From OMIW01 sp044235645 (GTDB taxonomy: Bacteria > Bdellovibrionota_C > UBA2361 > OMIW01), in NCBI GenBank assembly GCA_044235645.1, contig JBIIHQ010000001.1:1-64000 (forward strand): a stretch of 64,000 nucleotides of DNA, read 5' to 3'. Below are positions 36,256 through 44,735 of the stretch, piece by piece. Below the pieces are notes generated by a model. The model saw only the letters and a program-made list of their open reading frames with translations, did no database searches and had not been told where the DNA came from. How positions within the stretch are numbered: the first letter of the stretch is position 1; each line of letters starts with the position of its first letter. Made by a program: the position numbers and the translations under genes.

Positions 36256-37782
36256 TTACGGATCACGTTTTCGGGCATCAGTGGCGACCTCGGGAGCCAG
36301 AATCGCGGGAGTGGGGATTCTCGGCGTGGGACTGCCCTTCGGCGAGTCAGATAATCCCTGAGAGGCTTGAAAAACCGGTTCGTTGTGGGTAACTCCATAG
36401 TCGCCGGGAACCAGAATAATTACCGATCTCGTTGCTTCCTTGTATATTTTCAGCGAGTTCCGAGAGCCATTCCAAAGGAAGGGAAGTGGATTGCCTCGGA
36501 GAATAGCAGCGTCGAAGCCTGTAGATGCTGAGCTCGTTCCGTCAATGTCTGCGTGTTTGCTCTGCAGCACGACAGCGCCGAGGGGAACTTTGCCAAGGAA
36601 TACCGCTTTAATAAAATCATTTGGCGAGAGAACGTGCACCTTGAAGGACCCGTAGGAGGAGTTCAGGGTGACCTCTTCCGCGGATCCGAAGGGATTGAGC
36701 GATCGATAGCCAAAATCCTGGACAAGTTGTGCGCCCAATCCCCGCGGATTATTTCCAATATCCTTTCCCGTTTCGAGTGGATTTGGTATGCGAGCGGCCT
36801 CCATCGTTTTAAGGACCGCCGTAACACAGTCGCCAGGGAGGGTTTCGACAAGGGGACCGTTTGACAGTCGCTTCAGCCATCCCCCCTCGGGGAGGGAGAG
36901 CTTCAGTGCGAGCAGATGGGGTAAGGCCTCAGTTGAGGACGGCTGCTCTTCGATCATGCGAAAGATGGGAGGGACACCTCGAGAGAGGTAATATGTTCGA
37001 AATCCCTCCTCCCCCCGCGGGTCGAACAGGGCCTCTCTCTCTTTGAAAACTCTCTCCAACCCCTCTAAATATCCGAGAACTCCCTGGGTTCCTCGCACTC
37101 GGGGCTCACCCGCGCTACCACCACTCCCGGCGAAATATCCAAGCCAAACCGCTGACTGCATTAACCCTTTTGAATAGGTCCTTCCGATCGCCCCGGCGTA
37201 AAAACGTTCGAGGGTCTCCGCCATCTGCATAAACTGCTCCGGAGTCTCTCTTCTCAATCGAAGGTCCTTCAGGAATCTTCTCGCAGATTCTTCATCAATA
37301 AGTCCCTGCTTGGTCAGGCTATTCAACTTCTCTCGTGCAGCAAACTTTGTAACTCTCGATTGACCCGAGGGCTGTGGCGTTGCTACAGACTCTTGCTGTT
37401 CAAAAAGGGCACCACGCCCCATGAGGGGCGTTATAGGGGGAGTGACGAGAGCACTAAAAGGGGAGTTTATCTCAGTGGGGGGACGAAGCTCATTGAGAGT
37501 CGAAGAGCTCATAACCCACGGATTATCAGGGAAGTGCCCCATCGCGGTTTGAAAATGTTCTTTTGGTGGAGCTCCAGAGCCTAAAGGTTTGGGATCAGGC
37601 CCAATTCCCAGTGGCGTGATTGAGGAGCCTTTGATTACACGGCCAGGTGTGTCTGATGTAGGCAACGGCCTTGAGACAGAAGTTCCGGGTCCCAATTCAT
37701 TCACGCCACCCGGGCTGGCAGAAACGAGAAAGCTGAGCAATGGTGCCAGCGTTTTTTTTACAACGGGCCCCATATCGACCAT
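36256..37782 (-). CDS. Unknown modular protein, helical domain plus possible cysteine-peptidase-like region
   Basis: A 508-residue protein with no family I can name. Residues 1-26 contain a short hydrophobic segment after two lysines (KKTLAPLLSFLVSASPGG), at best a weak signal peptide. A Pro/Ser/Thr-rich region extends to about 135. Then comes a helical region (KLNSLTKQGLIDEESARRFL ... YSKGLMQSAVWLGYF) that resembles residues 43-120 of the muramidase/peptidase at 45239-46927. In the C-terminal half Cys319 lies in PGDCVTAVLKTM, like the HDC and NDC cysteines of the two other proteins, and GAVVLQ resembles their GVVAQV/GAVAQI strand; the expected GHS histidine is not evident, so the half may be inactive or differently built. 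GAGGG precedes the ATG by six bases. It converges with gyrB. Confidence 0.7.
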   Translation of the reverse strand: MVDMGPVVKKTLAPLLSFLVSASPGGVNELGPGTSVSRPLPTSDTPGRVIKGSSITPLGIGPDPKPLGSGAPPKEHFQTAMGHFPDNPWVMSSSTLNELRPPTEINSPFSALVTPPITPLMGRGALFEQQESVATPQPSGQSRVTKFAAREKLNSLTKQGLIDEESARRFLKDLRLRRETPEQFMQMAETLERFYAGAIGRTYSKGLMQSAVWLGYFAGSGGSAGEPRVRGTQGVLGYLEGLERVFKEREALFDPRGEEGFRTYYLSRGVPPIFRMIEEQPSSTEALPHLLALKLSLPEGGWLKRLSNGPLVETLPGDCVTAVLKTMEAARIPNPLETGKDIGNNPRGLGAQLVQDFGYRSLNPFGSAEEVTLNSSYGSFKVHVLSPNDFIKAVFLGKVPLGAVVLQSKHADIDGTSSASTGFDAAILRGNPLPFLWNGSRNSLKIYKEATRSVIILVPGDYGVTHNEPVFQASQGLSDSPKGSPTPRIPTPAILAPEVATDARKRDP

Positions 37783-38015
37783 GACCCACCCTCATTTTCT
37801 ATTCACGGTGAAACTTCTTTTGCCTCTTGCCTCCAACGTCCCTAAAGACCTCTACCAAAGCATTTCTAATGGGGAGAGCCTCCGAATGTAACGACGGACC
37901 GTTGGCTCTTATGTGTCGAACTGGATCTTTCAGCTTGGGGCATCGAGATACCGTGCTGTAAGCCAGATCTACCTAAAATTAAGATAATTTACTGCATTGA
38001 GACACTAATCCAAAT

Positions 38016-38080
38016 TTTGGTCATTTTTTGATCGGACCATGCTCAGCCGTTTTGGTCAAGACACTCTTGATGTTTGGTCA
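38016..38080 (+). repeat. Three direct TTTGGTCA repeats (candidate operator)
   Basis: The 8-mer TTTGGTCA occurs at 38016-38023, 38051-38058 and 38073-38080, all on the plus strand, with start-to-start spacings of 35 and 22 bases. The last copy fills the first half of the spacer between the -35 and -10 of the promoter at 38067-38095, a typical place for a regulator to act. Confidence 0.5.
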
Positions 38081-38095
38081 TTTCGAGGGTACGAT
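38067..38095 (+). promoter_or_regulatory. Sigma-70-type promoter for the 44-residue basic protein
   Basis: TTGATG at 38067-38072 and TACGAT at 38090-38095 are separated by exactly 17 bases. The predicted transcript begins near 38102 and carries a leader of about 100 bases. Confidence 0.55.
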
Positions 38096-38200
38096 GTCGG
38101 CCCTTAGGGTATCGAGAGAGGCGCTTTAAGGAAGGAACCTCCAAGAGTTCTCTGCGCATCAGCCTTCGTTACAATTATTTTTTCTTCACAGGAGGAAGCT

Positions 38201-38335
38201 ATGGCTTCTCTGACAAAAGTTACCGAGACGAGAAGAGCGAATCGCGATAAAAAAATGGCTCTTCGTCGCCGTCGGCGAGTTCAAAAGGTTCAAAAAGCGC
38301 TCGTGGAGAAGCGCAAAGAGGTGCTGGGGCAGTAA
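38201..38335 (+). CDS. Small, very basic 44-residue protein
   Basis: A 44-codon frame with a strong ribosome-binding site (GGAGGAAGCT directly before ATG). The product starts MASLTKVTETRRANRDKK and continues with a run of five Arg and then mixed Lys/Arg/Val/Gln/Glu; about 19 of 44 residues are Lys or Arg and there is no Cys, Trp, Phe or Pro. It is probably a single amphipathic helix that binds nucleic acid, for example a nucleoid or ribosome-associated peptide. It is not L34, L36 or THX by sequence. A promoter with overlapping repeats and its place 2 kb from gyrB suggest regulated expression. It converges with the Clp ATPase gene. Confidence 0.7.
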   Translation: MASLTKVTETRRANRDKKMALRRRRRVQKVQKALVEKRKEVLGQ

Positions 38336-38532
38336 TCCGGCGGTGCGCAAATTGAACCAACGGAGGTTCTGTTACATTGATTGCCTTGCTTAGCAGGAGG
38401 CCCCGTCGAGGTCAAAAAAGGCAACCGATACGTGAGAAGTGGGATGCTTCTCGATACTGATGCGACTATCCGCTTCAGAGGATTACATGAAAACCTCGAA
38501 GCGGCGTGGTGCTCTCCCAGAGAATTTGTAGT

Positions 38533-40623
38533 TCACTGAGCATTTGTGGCGGCAGTAGGATGGGCTTCGAACACGATCTGGCCTTTGTCTAGTTTTACCA
38601 CTACTTTTTTTGTTAGCCCCTGTCCATTTCTGAGGATGCACTCTGACATCGGATCCTCGATGAGACCCTGGACTGCTCGTCGTACAGCCCGTCCGTTGCC
38701 AGCGTCGCGCTGACACCTCGAAGCGAGCACATCAAGAACCTCGGGCTCTATCTCAAGTTTGTATCCGAGCCCCTCAGCAGTCCTCTCGAGTCTCTTTAGT
38801 TCAAGCCCGACAATTTGGGACATCGCCTCCGCTCGAAGAGGCTTAAACTCTGCTATGCCATCCATCCTGTTTATGAACTCAGGTGGGAAACCACCGCGCA
38901 GGAGGGTCGCTTGAAGGTCGCTCCGAGACGGCTCGTTTTTGACAGCCGATGGTCCGACGCCGGGGACTGCAAAACCAAAGCTTTGTTCACGACGCTCTCC
39001 AGTCCCTACATTCGAGGTCATAATGATAATGGTATTTTTGAAGTCAACAACTCGGCCGTGGCTATCGCTGAGCCGTCCATCCTCTGCAACTTGAAGAAAG
39101 AGACGATGGACATCTCGATGAGCCTTTTCAACCTCATCGAGCAGAAGGACTGCGTTGGGATTTCGGCGAATATCCTCGGTAAGTTGTCCCCCCTCTTGGA
39201 AACCTATGTATCCGGGAGGTGAGCCAATTAGTTTTGACACGGAGTGTGGCTCCATAAATTCGGACATATCGAGTCTAATGAGGGGCCGATTCGTCAGATC
39301 TGAAAATACCTGGGTCGTATAGGTCTTTCCGGTTCCGGTCGCACCGAGAAAGAACATGACATACGGTCGTTTTGGATCGCGAACACCCGCAATCTCCCTC
39401 TTCTCAGCCTTAACTAGCTCTTCGATAGGTCCTTCCTGGCCGATGATGAGGCGCTTCATTTCAGGTTCAAGCTCTCGAACTTTGTCGAGCTTATCAAGCT
39501 TTATACTTCCGATTGGGATTCCGCGAAGGGATGATATGACAGCTGCGACATCTGCCTCGGTAACGACGGTGGAGGCTGTCTTGTCGAGATGTTTTCGAAA
39601 TTTAACCCGAGAACCGGTCTCATCAATAAGGTCGATAGCCTTGTCTGGCTGGTGCCGATCGGGAATGTATCGGTCGGAATACTGAGCGACGGCCGTTATC
39701 GTCTCCTGAGGGAAGGTTACTCCATGAAAAGTTTCGTACGAACTTTTCACTCCCATCAGAATATCCATGAGGTCAGATTTAGAGGGCTCCCCGACCGTGA
39801 CGGGTCGAAAACGTCGCTCGAGAGCGGGATCTCGTTCGATGTGTTGACGATACTCGTCGATAGTCGTTGCTCCGATAACTTTAATCTTTCCTCGCGCCAA
39901 GTCAGGTTTGAGCATATTGCTGATGTCTGAACCTGATTCCGAGCCACCCGCAGCCACGACGGAATGGATCTCATCGATGAAGAGGATGATATGTGGCGAG
40001 TTCTTCGCCTCCTCGAGTATTCCCTTCACCCTTTCTTCTAAGTCGCCCCTAAGTTTTGTCCCTGCAAGGAGATTTCCGACAGAGAGAGATACGATCCGTT
40101 TTCCTTCTAGCTCTGGAATCAAGCCGACATCAATCTGTCGGGCGAGCTCCTCGACGATGGCAGTTTTTCCGACGCCGGGATCACCGATAAGGACAGGATT
40201 GCTCTTGGTTCTCCGGATAAGTGTTTGGACAACCTGTTCTATCTCCTTGTCTCTGCCAAAAGCGGCATCGACCTTACCCTCGTGTGCCCGCTTACTGATA
40301 TCATCTCCGAACTTATCAAGAAGTGGTGTGGCGATGCGTCGGGGGCCTGGAGCTCTCGCTGACGGCGTCGGAGGAGTCGGAGGATTGGGGGCTCGGCCCG
40401 GTCTATTTCGAGTTCCGCCGGATATCGCCTTCGTTTGGTCATGAGTGTCAGGGAGGGCATCTGCGAGCACGAATTGTTGATTCGTCGTAGGACGAAGACT
40501 GCGATCGAGCTCGGTTCGAGAATGAGAGCCTTCTCTCTCTTCAATTTCTAGAGGAGCCGGCGCCTTATGATGTTCAGGAAATGCCGGCAGAGCGTGTGCG
40601 AGAGAGAGAACCGGATGTTGCAT
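38533..40623 (-). CDS. Clp/Hsp100-type AAA+ unfoldase lacking the N-domain
   Basis: A 696-residue two-ring AAA+ protein of the ClpA/ClpC type. The usual double-helical N-domain is replaced by about 100 residues rich in Pro, Arg and His. D1 follows with GRDKEIE, Walker A GDPGVGKT (147-154) and FIDEIH; D2 has Walker A GATGTGKT (about 427-434), pore loop GSPPGYIGF and LLLDEVEKAH. There is no coiled-coil M-domain, so it is closer to ClpA than to ClpB or ClpC. The D1 pore loop reads GTKLRG where KYRG is usual, so the substrate-gripping Tyr is Leu. An FGF in the D2 loop (REQSFGF) sits where ClpP-binding LGF/IGF/VGF tripeptides occur. ATG 40623 is my choice; GTG 40632 is possible. No clpP or clpS is nearby. 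Confidence 0.85.
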   Translation of the reverse strand: MQHPVLSLAHALPAFPEHHKAPAPLEIEEREGSHSRTELDRSLRPTTNQQFVLADALPDTHDQTKAISGGTRNRPGRAPNPPTPPTPSARAPGPRRIATPLLDKFGDDISKRAHEGKVDAAFGRDKEIEQVVQTLIRRTKSNPVLIGDPGVGKTAIVEELARQIDVGLIPELEGKRIVSLSVGNLLAGTKLRGDLEERVKGILEEAKNSPHIILFIDEIHSVVAAGGSESGSDISNMLKPDLARGKIKVIGATTIDEYRQHIERDPALERRFRPVTVGEPSKSDLMDILMGVKSSYETFHGVTFPQETITAVAQYSDRYIPDRHQPDKAIDLIDETGSRVKFRKHLDKTASTVVTEADVAAVISSLRGIPIGSIKLDKLDKVRELEPEMKRLIIGQEGPIEELVKAEKREIAGVRDPKRPYVMFFLGATGTGKTYTTQVFSDLTNRPLIRLDMSEFMEPHSVSKLIGSPPGYIGFQEGGQLTEDIRRNPNAVLLLDEVEKAHRDVHRLFLQVAEDGRLSDSHGRVVDFKNTIIIMTSNVGTGERREQSFGFAVPGVGPSAVKNEPSRSDLQATLLRGGFPPEFINRMDGIAEFKPLRAEAMSQIVGLELKRLERTAEGLGYKLEIEPEVLDVLASRCQRDAGNGRAVRRAVQGLIEDPMSECILRNGQGLTKKVVVKLDKGQIVFEAHPTAATNAQ

Positions 40624-40994
40624 GATTTTCACCGATTAGAGGAAATAGCGAATGATAGTGATCATCGCAAAGTTCTAAGAAAACGTGGCTTGTTTCCATT
40701 AGAGGTTTGTTAGCATCCCCATCGCAAGGGGGAATATTCAGACATATCCGAAAAAGTTAAGGGGCGGTAGGGGAAAAGAGAGTGGTCCATCCACGGCAGA
40801 AAGATGGGCTCATTACATGAGGCAGAGGACGCCAGCGTAGCTTTTGCGATTATAGGGCCCGATGAAGCTTCGGGCGTATTACAGGCAGAGGGGCGCGGTC
40901 GATTTTGGGCCGAGGAATGGGGATTTGACCGGGATTCAAGGAATAGGCGAAGCCGATAACAACGAAAAAGGGTCTTCGGAGCACCGACAGTTTA
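40624..40994. other. Intergenic region between glmU and the Clp gene
   Basis: These 371 bases lie between two minus-strand genes. A short hairpin, GCCCGA at 40857-40862 with TCGGGC at 40870-40875, lies in the middle but has no T run on either strand. On the minus strand TTGCGA and TATTTC, 17 bases apart close to the Clp start, form only a weak promoter. I see no gene. Confidence 0.4.
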
Positions 40995-42401
40995 TTACCT
41001 TCTTCGCTCCTTACGGACATAATCTCGCCGTACCGTTACGGGTGGTCTCGTCAGAGCGAGAGAGTTTGCTGGAACATCGGCACTTATCACAGAACCTGCA
41101 CCGACAGTTGATTTGTGACCCACCGAGAGAGGTGCTATCAAACAGGTATCACTTCCAATAAAGCAGTCATCTTCAATTATGGTGTGATGCTTTTTGAAGC
41201 CGTCGTAGTTGCAGGTAATAGTGCCTGCCCCGATGTTGACCCGCTCACCAATTGTGCAATCGCCTAGATAGGTGAGGTGTCCTGCTGATGAATTTGCACC
41301 GAGCTCTGCGTTTTTTGTTTCGACGAAATTCCCAACTTTTACCGATTCTTTGAGGACTGAGCCAGGCCTTAGGTGTGCAAAAGGACCGACAGAGGCGTTC
41401 GTGCCAATAATAGCTCGCTCGGCCCGAACGCAGAACTTGACAACTGCACCCCCCTCAACAGTGGTATCTTTTAGATAGCTATTTCCCTCGAGAAAGCATC
41501 CTCGACGGAGGTTTGTAGCCCCCAGAAGCTGGGTGTTGGGTCCAATTGTTACCCCTGGTTCAATAACGACCCGCTCTCCGACAATGACAGAGCGTGGGTC
41601 GAGGATGTTTACCCCAGAGAGAAGGAGTTGCTCGATACGTCGACGCAAGAGGACCTGGTTAACTCGGTAAAGGTCGAGATAGGTGTTCACGCCGAGCCAT
41701 TCGTCTGAATCAAAAACGGGGAAGGCACGCACTTTTTTCCCGGCCAAGGCAGCCTGTTCGACGATATCTGTCAGGTAGTACTCTCCTTGCGCGTTTTCAT
41801 TTGTAATGCGAGAAAGAGCCCCCGTAAGAAAGTCAGCATCGACGGCATAGACCCCCGTATTGATCTCTTGAACAACCCGTTCATCCGGCGAACAGTCGCG
41901 ACATTCGGTGATCTTCTTCACCCGATCGCCTGACGCATCACGGATTATCCTCCCGTATCCTTCAGGTTCTGGAACGACAGCAGAAAGGAGGGTGATGACC
42001 GCGCATTCGCGACGGTGGGCGGTTATCATCGCAGAGAGGGTTTCTGATGATACCAGGGGGGTATCACCACAAATTATGATGACGGTACCCGAAAAGTCAC
42101 GAAGTGATGGGAGGCCAGAGCGTGCGGCATCGCCAGTTCCCCGCTGGGCTTCCTGTCGGGGGAAGGAGACGTTAGGAAGGCACAGCTCACCCGCATTTCG
42201 CGCGGCGGTCACGGCCTCCTCGACCAACGCAGCCCCGTGACCGACAACAATCGCGACCTGCTCCGGTTGAAGGGCAGAGACCGCTGAGAGGGTATGACAA
42301 ATAAGAGGCTTATCCACCGTAGAGGTGAGAACCTTTGGGAGATCGCTTTTCATGCGTTTCCCTTGACCCGCAGCAAGGACAATAACGGCTATTCGCTCCA
42401 T
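40995..42401 (-). CDS. glmU: Bifunctional UDP-GlcNAc pyrophosphorylase / glucosamine-1-phosphate acetyltransferase
   Basis: A 468-residue GlmU that makes UDP-N-acetylglucosamine for peptidoglycan and LPS. The N-terminal nucleotidyltransferase has VIVLAAGQGKRMKSDLPKVL and CGDTPLVSSETL; the C-terminal left-handed beta-helix has hexapeptide repeats and the acetyltransferase marks FVETKNAELG, SSAGHLTYLGDCTIG and GAGTITCNYDG, with the catalytic His in GHLTYLGD. I start at ATG 42401, where the conserved sequence begins; a GTG at 42467 would add 22 non-conserved residues and has no ribosome-binding site. It is divergent from the MXAN_5187-like gene. Confidence 0.96.
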   Translation of the reverse strand: MERIAVIVLAAGQGKRMKSDLPKVLTSTVDKPLICHTLSAVSALQPEQVAIVVGHGAALVEEAVTAARNAGELCLPNVSFPRQEAQRGTGDAARSGLPSLRDFSGTVIIICGDTPLVSSETLSAMITAHRRECAVITLLSAVVPEPEGYGRIIRDASGDRVKKITECRDCSPDERVVQEINTGVYAVDADFLTGALSRITNENAQGEYYLTDIVEQAALAGKKVRAFPVFDSDEWLGVNTYLDLYRVNQVLLRRRIEQLLLSGVNILDPRSVIVGERVVIEPGVTIGPNTQLLGATNLRRGCFLEGNSYLKDTTVEGGAVVKFCVRAERAIIGTNASVGPFAHLRPGSVLKESVKVGNFVETKNAELGANSSAGHLTYLGDCTIGERVNIGAGTITCNYDGFKKHHTIIEDDCFIGSDTCLIAPLSVGHKSTVGAGSVISADVPANSLALTRPPVTVRRDYVRKERRR

Positions 42402-42539
42402 ACCACCATCCAACAAATCCCCTCCGATCGGCGGAACTATACAAGAGCCACCCTCTTTTTGCGACACCAGATATTAATAAAATAAACGATTGTGCCGACC
42501 CTACGAACGAGGGCACGGGAAGGCGTCCAGAGATTTGAC

Positions 42540-43145
42540 ATGACCAATTCCGAGAGAAAAGTTGGAAGGCGGCCATTTTCGGGCTCTGTGCATGAGGCCC
42601 GGACTCAGTTAGTCTCGGTCGAGACGTTGTTGGATGGTCTGAGGATAAAATACGAGCAGTACTTTGCGGGCATTCTTCAACGTGAGCCTTTAAGTGAACA
42701 TCAACAGCTGATACGGGAGTTTCGTGGTTTGCATAAAGCTCCGGCAAAGAGCTCTGCTTTAAACTTTCACCTTCGTTCGATCGAGAGCCGATATCAGAGC
42801 TATAATACTTACTGGCAGCGGATATTGAAGGAGCGAGAGGAGGGGACTTACAAGAGGGATATTTTTAAAGCAGACCTCCGGGATGGCTATGGACGGGAAA
42901 AGGCGCGATCTCAAACTGCCGAAGGTGAGGCTGAGAGGGAGATTCACGAGCTATTCGCTGACTATAAAGCAGCTGTCTCAGCTGCATCAATAAGTGGCGC
43001 AGCACTGAACATCTCCCGGTTTGAGGAGGTAATAAGAAGAACAGCCCATTCATGGTCGTTAAAAAACGGGGGGAAAAAACCGCAATTTCGGGTTCTTTCA
43101 GAAGGAAAGAAGGTAACAATCCGGTTAATTGACCCGGACGGCTAG
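42540..43145 (+). CDS. MXAN_5187 C-terminal-domain-like protein
   Basis: A 201-residue protein that resembles, from memory, the domain named after Myxococcus MXAN_5187. Characteristic pieces are LLDGLRIKYEQYFAGILQREP, LNFHLRSIESRYQSYNTYWQRIL and EEGTYKRDIFKADLR; the C-terminus has a short beta element (FRVLSEGKKVTIRLI). It is charged, mostly helical, soluble and without a signal peptide. The molecular role of the family is not known to me. The ATG at 42540 has only a weak AGAG in front; GTG at 42492 is the alternative and lacks a ribosome-binding site. It lies alone between glmU (divergent) and icd. Confidence 0.7.
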   Translation: MTNSERKVGRRPFSGSVHEARTQLVSVETLLDGLRIKYEQYFAGILQREPLSEHQQLIREFRGLHKAPAKSSALNFHLRSIESRYQSYNTYWQRILKEREEGTYKRDIFKADLRDGYGREKARSQTAEGEAEREIHELFADYKAAVSAASISGAALNISRFEEVIRRTAHSWSLKNGGKKPQFRVLSEGKKVTIRLIDPDG

Positions 43146-43317
43146 TCCCAGGATAAGTTCAAATACCATCCGTAATCTGCGATTACACTGATTAGAATGT
43201 TTGTTAAACCTTGCCACGCTCACCAGAACCTGATTTCGGCTCGCGAATTAGGAGCCGTCTGAATCATAAACGGCACACTTCGAAATGGCGTTTGCATGGC
43301 TGTCGGGACTGTCTACC

Positions 43318-43410
43318 CCCGCCTATCTCTGTTGTACGACCGACGTTCTTTGGGATACAACAACGGAGCATGTGACATGAGGTGAACAACCCGTCAGGCG
43401 GGCGTTTTGC
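43318..43410 (+). ncRNA. Candidate structured leader RNA upstream of icd
   Basis: CCCGCCT at 43318-43324 can pair with AGGCGGG at 43396-43402 (7 pairs), enclosing a hairpin TGTTGTA (43330-43336) with TACAACA (43356-43362) and a small CATG-TGA-CATG hairpin. The 3' strand of the outer helix can instead form a short local hairpin (CCCG 43390-43393 with CGGG 43399-43402) followed by CGTTTT. Such exclusive pairings are typical of attenuators. The local stem is only 4 pairs and the T run is short, so this is a candidate only. It ends about 45 bases before icd. Confidence 0.35.
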
Positions 43411-43455
43411 TTTCGTGAGTAGACTCGATCTGCGGTCAGATTTTCAGGGGACGAT

Positions 43456-44682
43456 ATGAAAAAGATAGAGGTAAAAAACCCGATTGTAGAGATGGATGGG
43501 GATGAGATGACCCGTATTATCTGGGGTTTTATTAAAGACGAGCTTATCACTCCCTTCGTCGATGTACCTCTTAAGTCATACGACCTTTCCATTCAGAATC
43601 GCGATGCAACGGAGGATCGGGTAACGGTGGAGGCTGCTGAGGCGGTGAAACGGTATGGAGTCGGAGTCAAATGCGCGACGATTACCCCTGATGAAGCGCG
43701 CGTAAAGGAGTTTGGGCTCAAAAAGATGTGGAAATCCCCGAACGGTACGATCCGCAACATTATAGGTGGGACCGTATTCCGTGAGCCCGTCATCTGCAAG
43801 AATGTTCCTCGTCTCGTTCCCGGCTGGGTCGAGCCAATTATCGTCGCGCGCCACGCGTTCGGCGATCAGTATAAGGCTACTGATTTTGTGGTACCGGGGA
43901 AAGGGACCCTCACGCTTCGCTTTACTCCTGCCGAGGGAGGAGAGCAAATTGAGCGAGAGGTGTTCACCTTTCCGGGAAGTGGCGTCGCACTTGGGATGTA
44001 CAACCTAGATGATTCGATTGAAGGGTTTGCTCACAGCTGTTTCCGATATGCCCTTCAACGGCGGGTGCCGGTGTATCTTTCAACGAAGAACACCATCCTG
44101 AAGGCGTATGACGGAAGATTTAAAGATATCTTCCAGGCTATATTTGATGAGCAATATAGCTCCTTGTTCAAGGAAGCAGGCCTCTGGTATGAGCACCGCC
44201 TGATCGATGACATGGTAGCGTACTCAATTAAATCCCCGGGAGGCTTTTTGTGGGCGTGCAAAAACTATGACGGTGATGTGCAGTCGGATGTCGTCGCGCA
44301 GGGCTTTGGCTCGCTCGGGCTTATGACCTCGGTGTTGATGACTGAAGATGGCAAAACCGTCGAGGCTGAGGCGGCTCATGGCACCGTCACACGACACTAT
44401 CGGCTCCATCAACAAGGAAAACCTACCTCAACCAATCCGATAGCGTCGATATTTGCCTGGACCAGAGGGTTGTACTACCGAGGCACCTTCGATGGAAACA
44501 AACCGCTTATCGAATTTGCTGAAAAAGTGGAGTCGCTCTGCATAGGCCTCGTTGAGCGAGGAATCATGACCAAGGACCTCGCAGTTTGTATCCATGGGAC
44601 GGAGCTGCCGGCGGGTTCGTTTGTGACGACCGAGGAGTTTCTTGCCGCAGTGAAGCATGACTTAGTTGCAGCGCTCGGTTAG
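43456..44682 (+). CDS. icd: NADP-dependent isocitrate dehydrogenase, eukaryote-like subfamily
   Basis: A 408-residue homodimeric-type enzyme that oxidises isocitrate to 2-oxoglutarate in the citric acid cycle. It starts KKIEVKNPIVEMDGDEMTRIIW, as in the mitochondrial/cytosolic IDH group, and has the substrate loop WKSPNGTIRNIIGGTVFREP, metal ligands in RLIDDMVAYSIKSPGGFLWACKNYDGDVQSD, and the NADP-binding EAAHGTVTRHYR with STNPIASIFAW. AGGGG lies five bases before the ATG. A possible leader RNA lies upstream. The HPt gene follows after 53 bases on the same strand. Confidence 0.97.
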   Translation: MKKIEVKNPIVEMDGDEMTRIIWGFIKDELITPFVDVPLKSYDLSIQNRDATEDRVTVEAAEAVKRYGVGVKCATITPDEARVKEFGLKKMWKSPNGTIRNIIGGTVFREPVICKNVPRLVPGWVEPIIVARHAFGDQYKATDFVVPGKGTLTLRFTPAEGGEQIEREVFTFPGSGVALGMYNLDDSIEGFAHSCFRYALQRRVPVYLSTKNTILKAYDGRFKDIFQAIFDEQYSSLFKEAGLWYEHRLIDDMVAYSIKSPGGFLWACKNYDGDVQSDVVAQGFGSLGLMTSVLMTEDGKTVEAEAAHGTVTRHYRLHQQGKPTSTNPIASIFAWTRGLYYRGTFDGNKPLIEFAEKVESLCIGLVERGIMTKDLAVCIHGTELPAGSFVTTEEFLAAVKHDLVAALG

Positions 44683-44735
44683 GAAATTCGGTGGTGGACT
44701 GACTTGCGGATTGTACTTTAGATGCGAGGGAAGAC

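Larger units (their letters stand above)
37783..38200. other. Divergent intergenic region with repeats, 418 bases
   Basis: It separates the minus-strand modular gene from the small plus-strand basic-protein gene. It contains three direct TTTGGTCA repeats and a good promoter, both listed separately, and a leader of about 100 bases. The rest shows no coding potential or structure that I can support. Confidence 0.6.

Noticed and set aside
36095..36398. Short plus- and minus-strand frames at the gyrB/modular-gene junction
   Set aside because: They overlap the end of the convergent gene, lack ribosome-binding sites and have no recognisable sequence.
43200..43410. 6S RNA or SRP RNA before icd
   Set aside because: Neither the 6S central bubble nor the SRP GGAA/GCAG apical motif is present; only a weaker attenuator-like pairing was kept as a candidate.
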